A DNA stretch of 64,000 bases from Chloroflexota bacterium (GTDB taxonomy: Bacteria; Chloroflexota; Anaerolineae; UBA4142). The DNA lies in assembly GCA_016215025.1 (NCBI GenBank), contig JACRMI010000115.1:1-64000 (forward strand). The letters run 5' to 3'. Numbering within the stretch: the first letter of the stretch is position 1; each line of letters begins with the position of its first letter. The position numbers and the translations under genes are program-made. A model generated the notes under the pieces. It did not search any database, was not told the origin of the DNA, and saw nothing but the letters and a program-made list of their open reading frames with translations. Below are positions 7,168-16,389 of the stretch, piece after piece.

Positions 7168-8505
7168 TTAGGTCTTTAATTGCGGGACGATAAACAAGAA
7201 CAAGCAAGCCAAATCAAGTACGACGAATCCAACGTAAAGCAGGGCAAATATGATTTGTTGGTATGCTGGTGTGATTAGCTCACGCAAGCCGACGACGAGA
7301 AAGAATGCAATGGAGATCAGCGCCGGGAAAAGATAGCGCCCCTGTAACTGAAAATACTTGAAATTGTAGCCAATATAATCAGCCATGCCTACGACGAACA
7401 ATGCGATGAGTAATCCAAGGCACCAATGTTGCACTTGAGTTAGCAATTCGCGGTTGCGCAGAATACGCAAAGCGTAAAGGGCAAAGCCAAGTACTGCGAT
7501 GCCTGTCAAAACCATCAGCACCACATAGATTCGGTCGTTGACGATTACACCCATCCAGCCGAATTGCGCCCAAAACGATTTGAACGTGACCGCGAAGTAA
7601 TCAAATAGAATGTGGTTCAAACCGTAATTGCTAATCATCTCCGCCGTCGTCGGTTGCCCAAGCACCACGGCATCGTGTCGCCCGCTGGCAAGCGGATCCG
7701 TAATACCATAAGTAACCATGTTGCGAATAAACATGGGCGATGAAATTATCAATCCCAACGCAAACAGAATGAAAAGTGGCTTTATAAAATTCTGAATTCT
7801 GAATTCTGAATTCTGAATTCTTCGCCATGCAATTTCCGCCCCAACCAATAACATCGCTCCCGTCAAATATGCCGTCGTCTTGGTCAACAACGCTGCGCCG
7901 AACAAAATGCCGCCGAAAATCACAAAGCGTTTGTCGCTAACGTTACCTTTGACGCGCTTGACCGCCAGCCACAAAATCAGCACGAGCAACAATTCTGCCG
8001 CCAGGTCGTTGCTGATCGACGCGCTCACGGCGATGTGCATAGGCACCGTCGCCATCAAGCCAACCGTCGCGAGCGCAAGCAAACTATCGTCGGGAAATAT
8101 TTCGCGCACAATGTTGAATGCCACTAGCAAAACGGCGATACCTAGGACGACCGAAAATAATCGCAAAGCCAGCACTGTCGCATCCAGTCCAAAGCCGTGG
8201 GCGATGAAATACACTGGCGTCGCGGCGAGATAATACAAGGGTGGCTGCCATGCTTCGTAACGAATCGGGTCAACCGACATCACGGCGGGAAACTTGGCCC
8301 TTTTGATATCCTCCAAGTACTGTTGATTATAGTCGCCGTTTTGTAGCACGGGCAGCTTGCCTGTTTCCGCAATGTCGCGAATGTAATTGAAATGCGCGGG
8401 TTCGTCAGGCGCTTGCCACTTGGGGGTGTAGCTGGCGTAGAGAATTCCGAGAATGGCGTAAATGACGATAATGAAATAAAGAAGCGGTTTCAAATTATTC
8501 TCCAA
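7168..8505 (-). CDS. Multi-pass membrane protein, GT39/DUF2142-like
   Basis: A 445-residue polytopic membrane protein with about ten TM segments. The first extracytoplasmic loop contains 'WQAPDEPAHFNYIRDIAETG'. An acidic Asp-Glu motif at this place is typical of lipid-linked-sugar (GT-C) glycosyltransferases of the PMT/ArnT/DUF2142 type. Such enzymes move sugars from polyprenyl-phosphate donors to envelope acceptors; the donor here is unknown. Around residues 227-240 the protein contains 'RIQNSEFRIQNF', translated from a 7-nt tandem repeat (7792-7815), an in-frame repeat insertion in a loop. Confidence 0.75.
   Translation of the reverse strand: MENNLKPLLYFIIVIYAILGILYASYTPKWQAPDEPAHFNYIRDIAETGKLPVLQNGDYNQQYLEDIKRAKFPAVMSVDPIRYEAWQPPLYYLAATPVYFIAHGFGLDATVLALRLFSVVLGIAVLLVAFNIVREIFPDDSLLALATVGLMATVPMHIAVSASISNDLAAELLLVLILWLAVKRVKGNVSDKRFVIFGGILFGAALLTKTTAYLTGAMLLVGAEIAWRRIQNSEFRIQNFIKPLFILFALGLIISSPMFIRNMVTYGITDPLASGRHDAVVLGQPTTAEMISNYGLNHILFDYFAVTFKSFWAQFGWMGVIVNDRIYVVLMVLTGIAVLGFALYALRILRNRELLTQVQHWCLGLLIALFVVGMADYIGYNFKYFQLQGRYLFPALISIAFFLVVGLRELITPAYQQIIFALLYVGFVVLDLACLFLFIVPQLKT
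7792..7819. repeat. 7-nt tandem repeat inside a coding region
   Basis: CTGAATT units start at 7792, 7799, 7806 and 7813 with exact 7-nt spacing. The array lies in frame in the membrane-protein gene at 7168-8505 and adds a hydrophilic loop peptide. Confidence 0.9.
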
Positions 8506-8526
8506 GTAATCGTCATTCTATCTTAT

Positions 8527-8612
8527 CTCGCGGCAAAAAGAAAATCCGCGAATCACACGAATTATCGCGAATGTTAATTTATCTTCGCGCCGATTCGCGT
8601 GATTCGCGGGCG
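8527..8612. repeat. CGCGAATCACGCGAAT-type intergenic repeat
   Basis: The stretch contains CCGCGAATCACACGAATTATCGCGAA followed by the inverse GATTCGCGTGATTCGCGGG (8592-8610; first motif given in parts). It separates a membrane-protein gene from the amine-oxidase pseudogene. The 19-nt segment 8592-8610 is rebuilt exactly when the IS110 element at 52859-54712 is removed, so the IS entered another copy of this repeat. Confidence 0.8.
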
Positions 8613-8638
8613 ACCAAATTCTTATCCAATCTCCTCAA

Positions 8639-10071
8639 TCACGCCGTTTCCATACTCGCCTGGTGTACCTCAATCGCCGTGCGTAATCCCGACTCGATGG
8701 CACCTTGGATCCACGCATGTGCCAGCGATGCATGTTCGCCGGCGAAATGAATGCGGCCTTCGGGCTTGATGATGTCGTTGTAAACCAATGTTTGTTGTCC
8801 CGGATTGAACAGCGCAAACGCGCCGCCTGCAAATTCGTCGTCGTGCCACATCCACGATGCGCCCACTTCGAACTCTTCGACGATTTGCGGATGAATTTGC
8901 GCCAAATCTTCCAGCGCCTGCTCAACGCGATCCCGCGGCGAAAGCGATCCCTAGCGTTCGGCATCATCCGACCAGGTGTAACTTGCGAGCAAAATTCCGC
9001 GCCCAGTTTCGCGGCTGTGATCGGGATAGTACAGCACACGAATGGGCAAGTCCGTGATGGTGCCGCCACCGTAGATGCCTTCGTCTTCTTCCCAGAATCG
9101 CCGACACATTGAAATAAAATCTTGGACGACGAATCGTAATGCAGTTGTCGAATCGCGCGTTGCTTGCCGCGCGAAAAGGGTTTGAGCGCTTCGATGTGGC
9201 GCAGCACGGGGAATGGCAGGGTGACGATGGCATAATCGCCGGTGATGGCGCGGCGACCGGCAACTGTTTGGTAGTGAATCGTCACGAGTTCGGGCGATTG
9301 ATCGATGGCGATCATCTTTGCGCCAAATCGAATGCGATGGATCAGTTCCGGGAGGAAGGCGCGCGGCAACAAATCCGTGCCACCTTCGATCTCGACCATG
9401 TTGGTGTAGTAATTGCCGACTTCTTCGCGCAGCAGTTCGAGGAAGGACGAATTCATCAACGCTTCTTGGTCGGCGAGCAAGCCGAACATTTCAATTGCGC
9501 CTTCCGACCATTTATTTTCTTCCAGAAATTCTCGCAACGAAAGTCGATCGTACATTTGGATGATTTCGGCCCATGCCGCTTGCCCCTCTTGTTCGATTTT
9601 TCTAACGATGGGCATGATCGCCGCCGCCCAAAGTTGCTCAATAGTTTTGCCGCACTCGTTGGGCGCAAGTTCGAAACCGAGCGAATCCGGGAACGCATCG
9701 CCAGCGGCTTTGCGAACCTTCTTCCCGCCGAGAAAATAGTACGCTTGTAGATTGCCCATCGTAAAGGGCGCTGTCTTGATGTTGAATTTTTCGATGTATG
9801 CCATGGTCAGATGATGCGTGCGCGGCAAACGCATCGCGCCGACTTCAGCATACAAACCGTCCGAGAAGGGTTCGCGCATCGTGTAGACTCGTCCGCCGAC
9901 ACGCGATTGCGCTTCCAGCACAACCACCTCGTGACCCGCGCGCTGCAATTCATAGGCGGCGGTCAAGCCCGCCATACCGGCCCCGACGACGATGACGCGT
10001 TTGGGATGAGGCGCTGGCTTGAGTCCGTTCCTTATCAGCAACACCATGTCTTTATCATCGAGCGGAAGCAT
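8639..10071 (-). pseudogene. Flavin-dependent amine oxidase, frameshifted and with an internal TAG
   Basis: The N-terminal part is a good FAD-dependent amine oxidase: 'RVIVVGAGMAGLTAAYELQR' (GxGxxG), 'VVLEAQSRVGGRV' and 'EVGAMRLPRTH'. The reading frame breaks near 9103-9108, where TGTGTCGG should read TGTCGG (two extra bases or one missing). The family-like continuation ('RRFWEEDEGIYGGGTITDLP') lies in another frame. That frame has a TAG at 8951-8953 where 'DDAERWGSLSPRDR' would have Trp (TGG). The C-terminal FAD motif 'IHFAGEHASLAHAWIQGAIE' is intact. Two independent lesions argue for a decaying gene rather than one sequencing error. An AGGAGG precedes the ATG. Confidence 0.85.
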
Positions 10072-10085
10072 TATGCCTCCTGGGT

Positions 10086-10130
10086 CAGTAAACAGTGAAC
10101 AGACTGTTTACTGTTCACTGTTCACTGATA
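10086..10130. repeat. Inverted 7-nt-period arrays after priA
   Basis: CAGTAAACAGTGAACAG is followed by its inverse CTGTTTACTGTTCACTG. It lies between the priA stop and the amine-oxidase pseudogene. It is a short member of the CAGTnnn/CTGnnnn family and can form a long hairpin. Confidence 0.85.
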
Positions 10131-12713
10131 TTACAGTACACTCACTGGATCAACATCGACGCGCCAGCCGAGTGGCAGCGCAAGGTCGGACACGACGGCG
10201 TGAGGGTTTTCGCCGCGTAACAAGATTTGGTATCGATACTCGCCACGCACGCGATGGAAAAACGCCGGGGCAGGTCCGATGGTGTCGAGCGAGGGCAGAC
10301 CACGTTGAGCGATTCGCGTCGCGAGCAGATTTTGCATGCGTGCTGATTCAAGCTGCGCTTGTTTTTCATTCGCGTGCGCGTACGTCATCCGAATCAAACG
10401 GCTGTACGGCGGGTAATTCTGCTCGCGGCGAAAAGTTATTTCCTGATCGTAGAACGTGTGATAGTCGTGACTCGACGCGGCTTGAATGGCGTAATGATCG
10501 GGATTGTACGTTTGCACGATGACCTTGCCGCCCAGGATGCTTCGCCCTGCGCGCCCAGCAACCTGGGTCAGCAACTGAAACGTGCGCTCGCCCGATCGAA
10601 AATCGGGTAGGTTGATGGCGGTGTCTGCGCTGACCACGCCGACCAGCGTGACGAGCGGCAAGTCTAGTCCTTTCGCGATCATTTGCGTGCCGATCAACAC
10701 ATCAGCTTGATGCTGCACGAATTTTTCGAGAATCGTTTCGTGCGAATCTTTGCCGCGCGTCACGTCGTAATCCCAACGTAGCGTGCGTGCTTGGGGAAAC
10801 AGTGTTTGAATTTCTGCTTCGACTTTTTCTGTGCCGACGCCAAAATATCGAATGCGGGTGCTGCCGCAGCTTGGACATTTGCTGGGCACACGGTCACGGC
10901 GATTGCAATGATGGCAGACGAGCTGATCGCCTGTGCCGTGATACGTCATTGGATTTTCGCAGCGCTTGCACTTGAACACATAACCACAATCGCGACACAA
11001 GATGAACGTCGCCGTGCCGCGCCGATTGAGAAACAGAATCACTTGCTCACGCGCGGCGAGTACGCGCGCCATCTCGCGTTGCAGCGCGCGCGAAAACATA
11101 GAACGATTGCCGGTTTTCAGTTCCGCGCGCAGATCGACAATTTCAACAGGCGGCAAGTCCATGTAGCGTGCATCCGCATATTCGGCGCTGACTTCACGCA
11201 TAGCCAGTTTCGATTCGTTGAGCGCAAGCTCCGCCGTTTCAGTTTCGATCACGCCGCGATGTCCCATCACGCGTTGTGGCAATTCAAGCAGCTTGAATTC
11301 GCCGTGTGTTGCACGATAATACGTTTCTACATCCGGCGTTGCGCTGCCGAGAATAACCGTCGCACTCGATTGTTTTGCAATTTCGAACGCAACTTGGCGC
11401 GCGTGATAGTGTGGGATTGCTTCTTGTTTATACGCGGTATCGTGTTCTTCGTCGATGGCGATCAAGCCGAGGCGCGGCATCGGCGCAAACAGCGCGGAAC
11501 GCGAGCCGATCACGACATCGACTTTGCCTTCGCGACAACGTCGCCACGTATCGTAGCGTTCGCCTGCCGACAAGCGCGAATGCAAAACCGCGATTCGTTT
11601 AAAGCGCGAACCAAAACGGCGAATTGTCTGTGGCGTCAACGAAATTTCTGGTACAAGCACAATGCCTTGCTTGCCTTGTGCAATAACTTCAGCCAACGCG
11701 CGCATGTAGATTTCGGTCTTGCCGGAGCCAGTTACGCCGTGCAACAAGTAACAAGTCACCGGTTTCAGGTTTCCAGTTTCACCTTCAAGTATGTTGATTT
11801 CTTGTGACTTGAAACTTGTGGCTTGCGGCTTGAGACTTGTAGCGATTTCTTCCCATGCCGCTTCTTGCTCCGTCGTTAGCTTCGGCGGCTCGACCACATC
11901 GAAGACGCGTCCAGCCAGCGAGTCGCGCCAAATTTCTTTTTCTTCTAGCTCGACGATGCCGGCGTTTTCAAATTTCTTCAAGTCGGCGAGGTCGCAATCG
12001 ACTGCTGCATACACGGCGCTGACCCAGATCGGTTTATCTTGCGCGCGCAAAAAATCGACGAGTGCCTTGGCTTTGACTTGGGTCTTGGAGTGCAGCGTCG
12101 GAATCGGCGTTTCGGAAAGCAAGCGCACTGCGTTGACGCGCTTGGGGCGCGCGCGCAATGGCGTAACGACCGTTCGCTTGACGACGATGCCACGATGAGC
12201 TAAGAGTTCGACGGCGGACCTTAGATCGCGAGGCAATTTGGCATACTTGATCGAATCTTCGCGCAAAAGCAAATCGACGAGCGCCGTTTGCTTGGGTGAA
12301 AGATCATCGCGCGGAACTTTTGGGTCAAGCGAGAGCCAAATTTCAGTCGGCTGTTCGACACCAGGCGGAAGCATCAATTGGAGGGCATCGTAAAGAGGAC
12401 AAAGATAAGTGCGTGCAATCCAATGCGCCAAGTCGATTTGTTTTTGACTGAGCAGTGGACGCGCGTCGGCGATTTCATCGATGTCTTTCGTGAGTTCGAC
12501 GGGGGATGTATCGCTCAAGCCAACGACGATGCCTTGAATGCGGCGCGAACCAAAGGGAACCCAAACGAGTTGTCCCAACCCGATGCGGTTGGCAAGATGT
12601 TCCGGAATCGAGTAGGAAAAAGCATGTTCGCGCAAAGCTTCAGTCGCCGTCTGCTCTTCGAGCGGTCTGCGAACAACGATGGGGGTATTTACAACAACTT
12701 CAGCATATTTCAT
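10131..12713 (-). CDS. Primosomal protein N' (replication restart helicase PriA)
   Basis: A 3'-5' superfamily 2 DNA helicase that reloads the replisome at stalled forks. Visible parts: the N-terminal DNA-binding domain; Walker A 'GVTGSGKTEIY' near residue 326; the DEEH box 'LIAIDEEHDTAYKQE'; a zinc-binding insertion with paired cysteines (CRDCGYVFKCKRC...CHHC...CPSC); and helicase motifs V/VI ('IGTQMIAKGLDLPLV', 'QVAGRAGR'). Just before Walker A an unusual Lys/Ser/Thr-rich segment (about residues 291-321) is translated from short repeats (11732-11842). The ATG at 12713 is preferred over a TTG at 12725; neither has a clear Shine-Dalgarno. Stop lies at the edge of a repeat array. Confidence 0.95.
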   Translation of the reverse strand: MKYAEVVVNTPIVVRRPLEEQTATEALREHAFSYSIPEHLANRIGLGQLVWVPFGSRRIQGIVVGLSDTSPVELTKDIDEIADARPLLSQKQIDLAHWIARTYLCPLYDALQLMLPPGVEQPTEIWLSLDPKVPRDDLSPKQTALVDLLLREDSIKYAKLPRDLRSAVELLAHRGIVVKRTVVTPLRARPKRVNAVRLLSETPIPTLHSKTQVKAKALVDFLRAQDKPIWVSAVYAAVDCDLADLKKFENAGIVELEEKEIWRDSLAGRVFDVVEPPKLTTEQEAAWEEIATSLKPQATSFKSQEINILEGETGNLKPVTCYLLHGVTGSGKTEIYMRALAEVIAQGKQGIVLVPEISLTPQTIRRFGSRFKRIAVLHSRLSAGERYDTWRRCREGKVDVVIGSRSALFAPMPRLGLIAIDEEHDTAYKQEAIPHYHARQVAFEIAKQSSATVILGSATPDVETYYRATHGEFKLLELPQRVMGHRGVIETETAELALNESKLAMREVSAEYADARYMDLPPVEIVDLRAELKTGNRSMFSRALQREMARVLAAREQVILFLNRRGTATFILCRDCGYVFKCKRCENPMTYHGTGDQLVCHHCNRRDRVPSKCPSCGSTRIRYFGVGTEKVEAEIQTLFPQARTLRWDYDVTRGKDSHETILEKFVQHQADVLIGTQMIAKGLDLPLVTLVGVVSADTAINLPDFRSGERTFQLLTQVAGRAGRSILGGKVIVQTYNPDHYAIQAASSHDYHTFYDQEITFRREQNYPPYSRLIRMTYAHANEKQAQLESARMQNLLATRIAQRGLPSLDTIGPAPAFFHRVRGEYRYQILLRGENPHAVVSDLALPLGWRVDVDPVSVL
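11732..11842. repeat. 7-nt-period array inside priA
   Basis: CTTGnnn units start at 11801, 11808, 11815, 11822, 11829 and 11836. The opposite flank contains CAAGT/CAGGT/CCAGT units, so the two halves are roughly inverted. The frame of priA is kept through the whole insert, which falls between the N-terminal region and the helicase Walker A motif. Confidence 0.88.
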
Positions 12714-12800
12714 TTTCAGAACCAAAGAAAAGTCGGGAACCCTTGTCCCGACTTATCATACTCAAATCGATTGATTTCTGCAATAGCGGTTTGAAAAAAA

Positions 12801-13679
12801 CTAGCCAGCAGTTTTGTAAATTCCTACCGCCATATAGCCGACGACGTAATCGGCGGATTCATGCTCGCCAGTCACATCGCCGGAATTGGTGCGCGCTAAG
12901 ACCTGCGCGCGATTTGCGCCTAGCTCTTTCGCGGCGATTAGCATTGTAACGATGGGCGAATCGCCGCAGGCACGACATTCACCACCTTGCCCCATGTAAT
13001 CGACCAGCGCGGGTACATCGTACGCCGCGACGAGTTGTGCGGTGCGTGAATCAAATTTTTTGACCGCCTGATAATCGGGCAGGTGAGAGAGATCGGACGA
13101 GGCGACGAAGAGGACGCGCTGGTTGCGCGCAATTTCTGCAAGCGCGTCCGCTAATTGTTCGCTCGGTGGGAGCGCGCTATCGCCGACAATATAAAACGGC
13201 AGTGACAGCATGATCGGCACGAGTTTGAAATCGCCCAAGATGCGTTGGAGAAAGGGCAACTGAATTTCGAGCGAGTGTTCACGATCACGCTCGACGCGCC
13301 GCACGGTGACGCGCTGCGTTAGCGCCGCGATAAATTCTTGATCGAGTTCGAGCGCGCCAAGTGGGGTAGCGTAATACTTTTTGGCGCTGATGGCGATTGC
13401 GCCAAAATCGTCATAGTGACTCGGTCCGAGCAAAACGACGGTGTCGAATTTTTTGTTTTCGAGTTGACGATACGCGTACGCGGCGGTCTGTCCTGAATAA
13501 GGATACCCCGCATGAGGAGCAATTAAACCAATGAGTTCATCGTCCGTCGAAAAATACTCCGCCTGCGCGAGATAAGCGTCAACCGTTTTTTGCAATTCCT
13601 GGGCTGAGCCAGGATACCACGTGCCCGCAATGGGTGATGGTCGTACAGCGTCACGAGGGACTGTAGCGAGACCAGGCAT
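12801..13679 (-). CDS. AmmeMemoRadiSam system protein B (MEMO1 family)
   Basis: A 292-residue MEMO-like protein with 'SPIAGTWYPGSAQEL', 'GLIAPHAGYPYSGQTAAYAY', 'VVLLGPSHY' and 'LFVASSDLSHLPDY'. The family has an extradiol-dioxygenase-like fold; the conserved His, Asp and Cys residues ('GECRACGDSPI') are present. In many bacteria and archaea it accompanies AmmeMemoRadiSam proteins A and a radical SAM partner; neither is seen nearby, and the biochemical role is unknown. The ATG at 13679 is chosen because GGAGG lies 7 nt upstream; an upstream in-frame ATG (13685) is only 1 nt from it. Confidence 0.9.
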   Translation of the reverse strand: MPGLATVPRDAVRPSPIAGTWYPGSAQELQKTVDAYLAQAEYFSTDDELIGLIAPHAGYPYSGQTAAYAYRQLENKKFDTVVLLGPSHYDDFGAIAISAKKYYATPLGALELDQEFIAALTQRVTVRRVERDREHSLEIQLPFLQRILGDFKLVPIMLSLPFYIVGDSALPPSEQLADALAEIARNQRVLFVASSDLSHLPDYQAVKKFDSRTAQLVAAYDVPALVDYMGQGGECRACGDSPIVTMLIAAKELGANRAQVLARTNSGDVTGEHESADYVVGYMAVGIYKTAG

Positions 13680-13713
13680 TTTCATGCCTCCAATCACACG
13701 CTAGTGCGCTCCT

Positions 13714-13735
13714 GAGACGTTGCGTGAAACGTCTC
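13714..13735. repeat. GAGACGTT hairpin at the infA stop codon
   Basis: GAGACGTT (13714-13721) pairs with AACGTCTC (13728-13735). The right arm overlaps the infA stop codon (13735-13737). It belongs to the GTAGAGACGTTGC family that also occurs upstream of ftsK (16341-16382). Confidence 0.75.
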
Positions 13736-13989
13736 TACTTTTTGAATCGATACGTGATGCGTCCGCGCGTCAAATCGTACGGCGAAAGTTCCACGGTCAC
13801 GCGGTCGCCGAGCAGAATGCGAATGTAATACATGCGCATCTTGCCGGAAATGTGGGCGAGCACCGAATGTCCGCTCTCGAGTTGGACGCGGAACATGGCG
13901 TTGGGGAGAGCTTCGGTGACCGTCCCTTCCGCCTCGATGACATCTTTTTTCTTTTTTTCGTCGTTCTCTTGAATGGGTGGTCTGGGCAT
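13735..13989 (-). CDS. Translation initiation factor IF-1
   Basis: An 84-residue S1-fold (OB) protein that binds the ribosomal A site during initiation. 'IEAEGTVTEALPNAMFRVQL', 'GHSVLAHISGKMRMYYIRI' and 'GDRVTVELSPYDLTRGRI' are diagnostic for InfA. It carries an N-terminal extension of about 15 residues rich in Lys/Pro ('MPRPPIQENDEKKKKD') beyond the usual ~72-residue form. It follows ftsK by 15 nt and is likely co-transcribed with it, an unusual context because infA often sits with ribosomal protein genes. Confidence 0.95.
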   Translation of the reverse strand: MPRPPIQENDEKKKKDVIEAEGTVTEALPNAMFRVQLESGHSVLAHISGKMRMYYIRILLGDRVTVELSPYDLTRGRITYRFKK

Positions 13990-14004
13990 AAATTCTCCTG
14001 AAAT

Positions 14005-16323
14005 TTATTTTTTCTTCTTGGGCGGTTCTTCCGCCTCCGATTCGAAATCTCGGATCATGCCATGATGGACGATAACGGCGCGCGATTTGCCGCCGCCTTC
14101 GTCCGGTCCGACAACGCCGCTTTCTTCCAATTGGTCCATCAAACGCGCGGCGCGGGGATAGCCAATGCCAAGTTTGCGTTGCAAGAATGAAATCGACGTG
14201 CGGTCGAATTGCGAAACCAACTCGGTCGCCTTTTCGATGAGATCGTCGTCGCTGCCTTCTTTTGCATCGCTGACATTTTTCCACGGCGCTTCTTGCGCAA
14301 TGTCGCGCATATCGGTGACGGCTTTTTCGCGCCAAAATTGAACGAGCCGCGCGAGTTCATCGTCCGAAACGTAACACCCTTGCATACGCGACAGCTTGGA
14401 CGAGTCGCTGGCCATGTAAAGCATGTCGCCTTTGCCCAGCAATTTTTCTGCGCCGGGCGTATCCAACACCACGCGCGAATCGACGCTGCTAGTGACCGCG
14501 AACGAAATGCGTGATGGAAAGTTCGCTTTGATGAGACCCGTGACCACATCAACCGATGGACGCTGCGTTGCAATAACGAGATGAATGCCGGTGGCGCGTG
14601 CCATCTGCGCAAGACGGGTCAATGCTTTTTCAGTTTCTTCGGGCGCGGCGAGCATCAAATCGGCGAGTTCGTCGATCAGCGCGACGATAAATGGCATTGT
14701 GTCGCCATTTTCCTTTTTCATCTTTTCGTTGAACGAATCGATATTGCGGACCTTTTGCTTGGCGAACAAGGTGAACCGATTGTCCATCTCGCGCGTGAGC
14801 CAACGCAAACACGGCACGACTTCTTGGTTGTTCACAACGACCGGACCGAGCAGGTGCGGGATGCCGTTAAAGTTGACCAACTCGACGCGCTTGGGATCGA
14901 CCATAATCATGCGCAATTCGTCGGGTGAATTGTCAAAGAGCAAACACGCGATGATAGCGTTGATACAAACCGATTTGCCGGAGCCGGTTGCGCCGGCAAT
15001 GAGCAAGTGCGGCATCGAGGCCAGATCAGCCGTAATGCCTCCGCCCGACACATCGCGTCCCAAGGCAATCTTCAACGATGATTTCTTTTTCTTGAACGAT
15101 TCCGATTCCATCACGCCGCGTAATGAAACAACGGAGATCATTTGGTTCGGTACTTCGACGCCGACGATGGGGCGACCGGGCACCGGGGCTTCGATCCGAA
15201 TCGGCGCGCGCGCGAGCGCAAGTTCCAAATCGTGCTGCAAGCTAACAATCCGGTTTACGGAAATTTTGCGTTGTTGGATGCTGCCATCATTCCCGCGCAC
15301 TTGAACGAAACCTGGCTTGAGACCAAACTGGGTGATCGTCGGTCCCACACGAATTTCTTCTTCGAGCAATTCGATGGGAATACCAAAGTTCGCCAGCGTT
15401 TCGATGATGATTTGCCCCTGGCGCTTTGCCTCATCCGAGGTGTATTTGCCTTCGTTCGCTTGTTCCAAAATTTGTTCGAGCGGCGGTTTTTGCGCCGTGC
15501 GCTTACTTCGCGCATGAGGTGTGAGAATAGGCGATGCCGATGTTTTCATCGGCGCTTTGGTTCCAAACGTCGGACGAATAGGCGCGACTGGCTCAGGGGG
15601 TTCCTTCGTTACCACAGGTTGCTTGGTTGGCTGAGTTTTTTCCGCGACGGGTGTAGGCACTGATTTCGTCACGCGTTCCGGTTCGACAGGAGTTTTTGTC
15701 GTGCGCATTCCTGGGCGCGACGGCTTGGTTTGCTCGGCGCGTTCAGCGAGCGAATCGCTCCACGCGTGGAGTTGCGTTGCACTCAATCCCAAAATGCCAG
15801 GGAGAGCGAGCAAGCCAAGGAATGCCAGCGCGACGCCTGCCCACAAATTGCCCATAACCGAAGCCAACGCTGTGCTGATGGCATAACCGACAAAACCGCC
15901 GCCATCGCCGCTTTGCGCGGACGAGGCAGCGTCGGTTACGGGATTCAAAAGATGAACAAGCGCGAGCAGAACCGCAAAGAAAAATTCAACGGCAAAGACT
16001 CGTCCCCACGCGATCTTTGCCTGTTCGTTTTCACCACGCCGCACCATGTACGCGCCTGCGCCGAATGCCGCAAGCGGTAGCGCAAAAGCACCCCAACCGA
16101 AAAGCGTTCGCAACAAACTTGCCCACAAATCGCTGACGGTACCGCGTGTGATGCGGAGCAACGTCATCAACGTGAGTGCGCCGATCAAAAACAAAATGAC
16201 GCCGACGATTTCTCTCATGCGGGCAGGCGGAATGATATTTGCCCAGCGCGAAAATAAGCTGGGCTGTTCGACCGGTTCTCTTTCTTTTCGATTCTGTTGT
16301 TGTCTAGGTTTTCGTGGTGGCAT
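14005..16323 (-). CDS. DNA translocase FtsK/SpoIIIE
   Basis: Septum-anchored motor that pumps chromosome ends during division. Four N-terminal TM segments lie in the first ~185 residues, then a Pro/Thr/Lys-rich linker, then the motor: Walker A 'IAGATGSGKSVCINA', Walker B region 'MPFIVALIDELADLMLAA' and 'ATGIHLVIATQRPSVDV'. The C-terminal gamma winged helix is present ('SISFLQRKLGIGYPRAARLM'), so it should read KOPS/SRS-like sites. Length (772 aa) is normal for FtsK-type proteins with a short linker. ATG at 16323 is chosen; the extra 12 upstream codons come from the repeat at 16341. No clear Shine-Dalgarno. Confidence 0.95.
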   Translation of the reverse strand: MPPRKPRQQQNRKEREPVEQPSLFSRWANIIPPARMREIVGVILFLIGALTLMTLLRITRGTVSDLWASLLRTLFGWGAFALPLAAFGAGAYMVRRGENEQAKIAWGRVFAVEFFFAVLLALVHLLNPVTDAASSAQSGDGGGFVGYAISTALASVMGNLWAGVALAFLGLLALPGILGLSATQLHAWSDSLAERAEQTKPSRPGMRTTKTPVEPERVTKSVPTPVAEKTQPTKQPVVTKEPPEPVAPIRPTFGTKAPMKTSASPILTPHARSKRTAQKPPLEQILEQANEGKYTSDEAKRQGQIIIETLANFGIPIELLEEEIRVGPTITQFGLKPGFVQVRGNDGSIQQRKISVNRIVSLQHDLELALARAPIRIEAPVPGRPIVGVEVPNQMISVVSLRGVMESESFKKKKSSLKIALGRDVSGGGITADLASMPHLLIAGATGSGKSVCINAIIACLLFDNSPDELRMIMVDPKRVELVNFNGIPHLLGPVVVNNQEVVPCLRWLTREMDNRFTLFAKQKVRNIDSFNEKMKKENGDTMPFIVALIDELADLMLAAPEETEKALTRLAQMARATGIHLVIATQRPSVDVVTGLIKANFPSRISFAVTSSVDSRVVLDTPGAEKLLGKGDMLYMASDSSKLSRMQGCYVSDDELARLVQFWREKAVTDMRDIAQEAPWKNVSDAKEGSDDDLIEKATELVSQFDRTSISFLQRKLGIGYPRAARLMDQLEESGVVGPDEGGGKSRAVIVHHGMIRDFESEAEEPPKKKK

Positions 16324-16340
16324 TGAATTTTTGTGGTGCG

Positions 16341-16382
16341 TTTTGTAGAGACGTTGCACGCTGCGCGACCGTCTCTACAAAA
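16341..16382. repeat. GTAGAGACGTTGC inverted repeat upstream of ftsK
   Basis: TTTTGTAGAGACG (16341-16353) is the exact inverse of CGTCTCTACAAAA (16370-16382). On the minus strand it sits between the rpsA stop and the ftsK start and, having an A/T-flanked stem, could also act as a terminator. Confidence 0.85.
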
Positions 16383-16389
16383 CGCATTA

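Noticed and set aside
8639..8905. Independent 88-aa gene
   Set aside because: It carries the C-terminal FAD motif of the amine oxidase and is the tail of that broken gene.
10791..11807. 338-codon plus-strand frame inside priA
   Set aside because: Antisense shadow of priA; low-complexity translation and no ribosome binding site.
13694..14335. 213-codon minus-strand frame across infA and the ftsK end
   Set aside because: Arg/His-rich shadow in the wrong frame of two certain genes.
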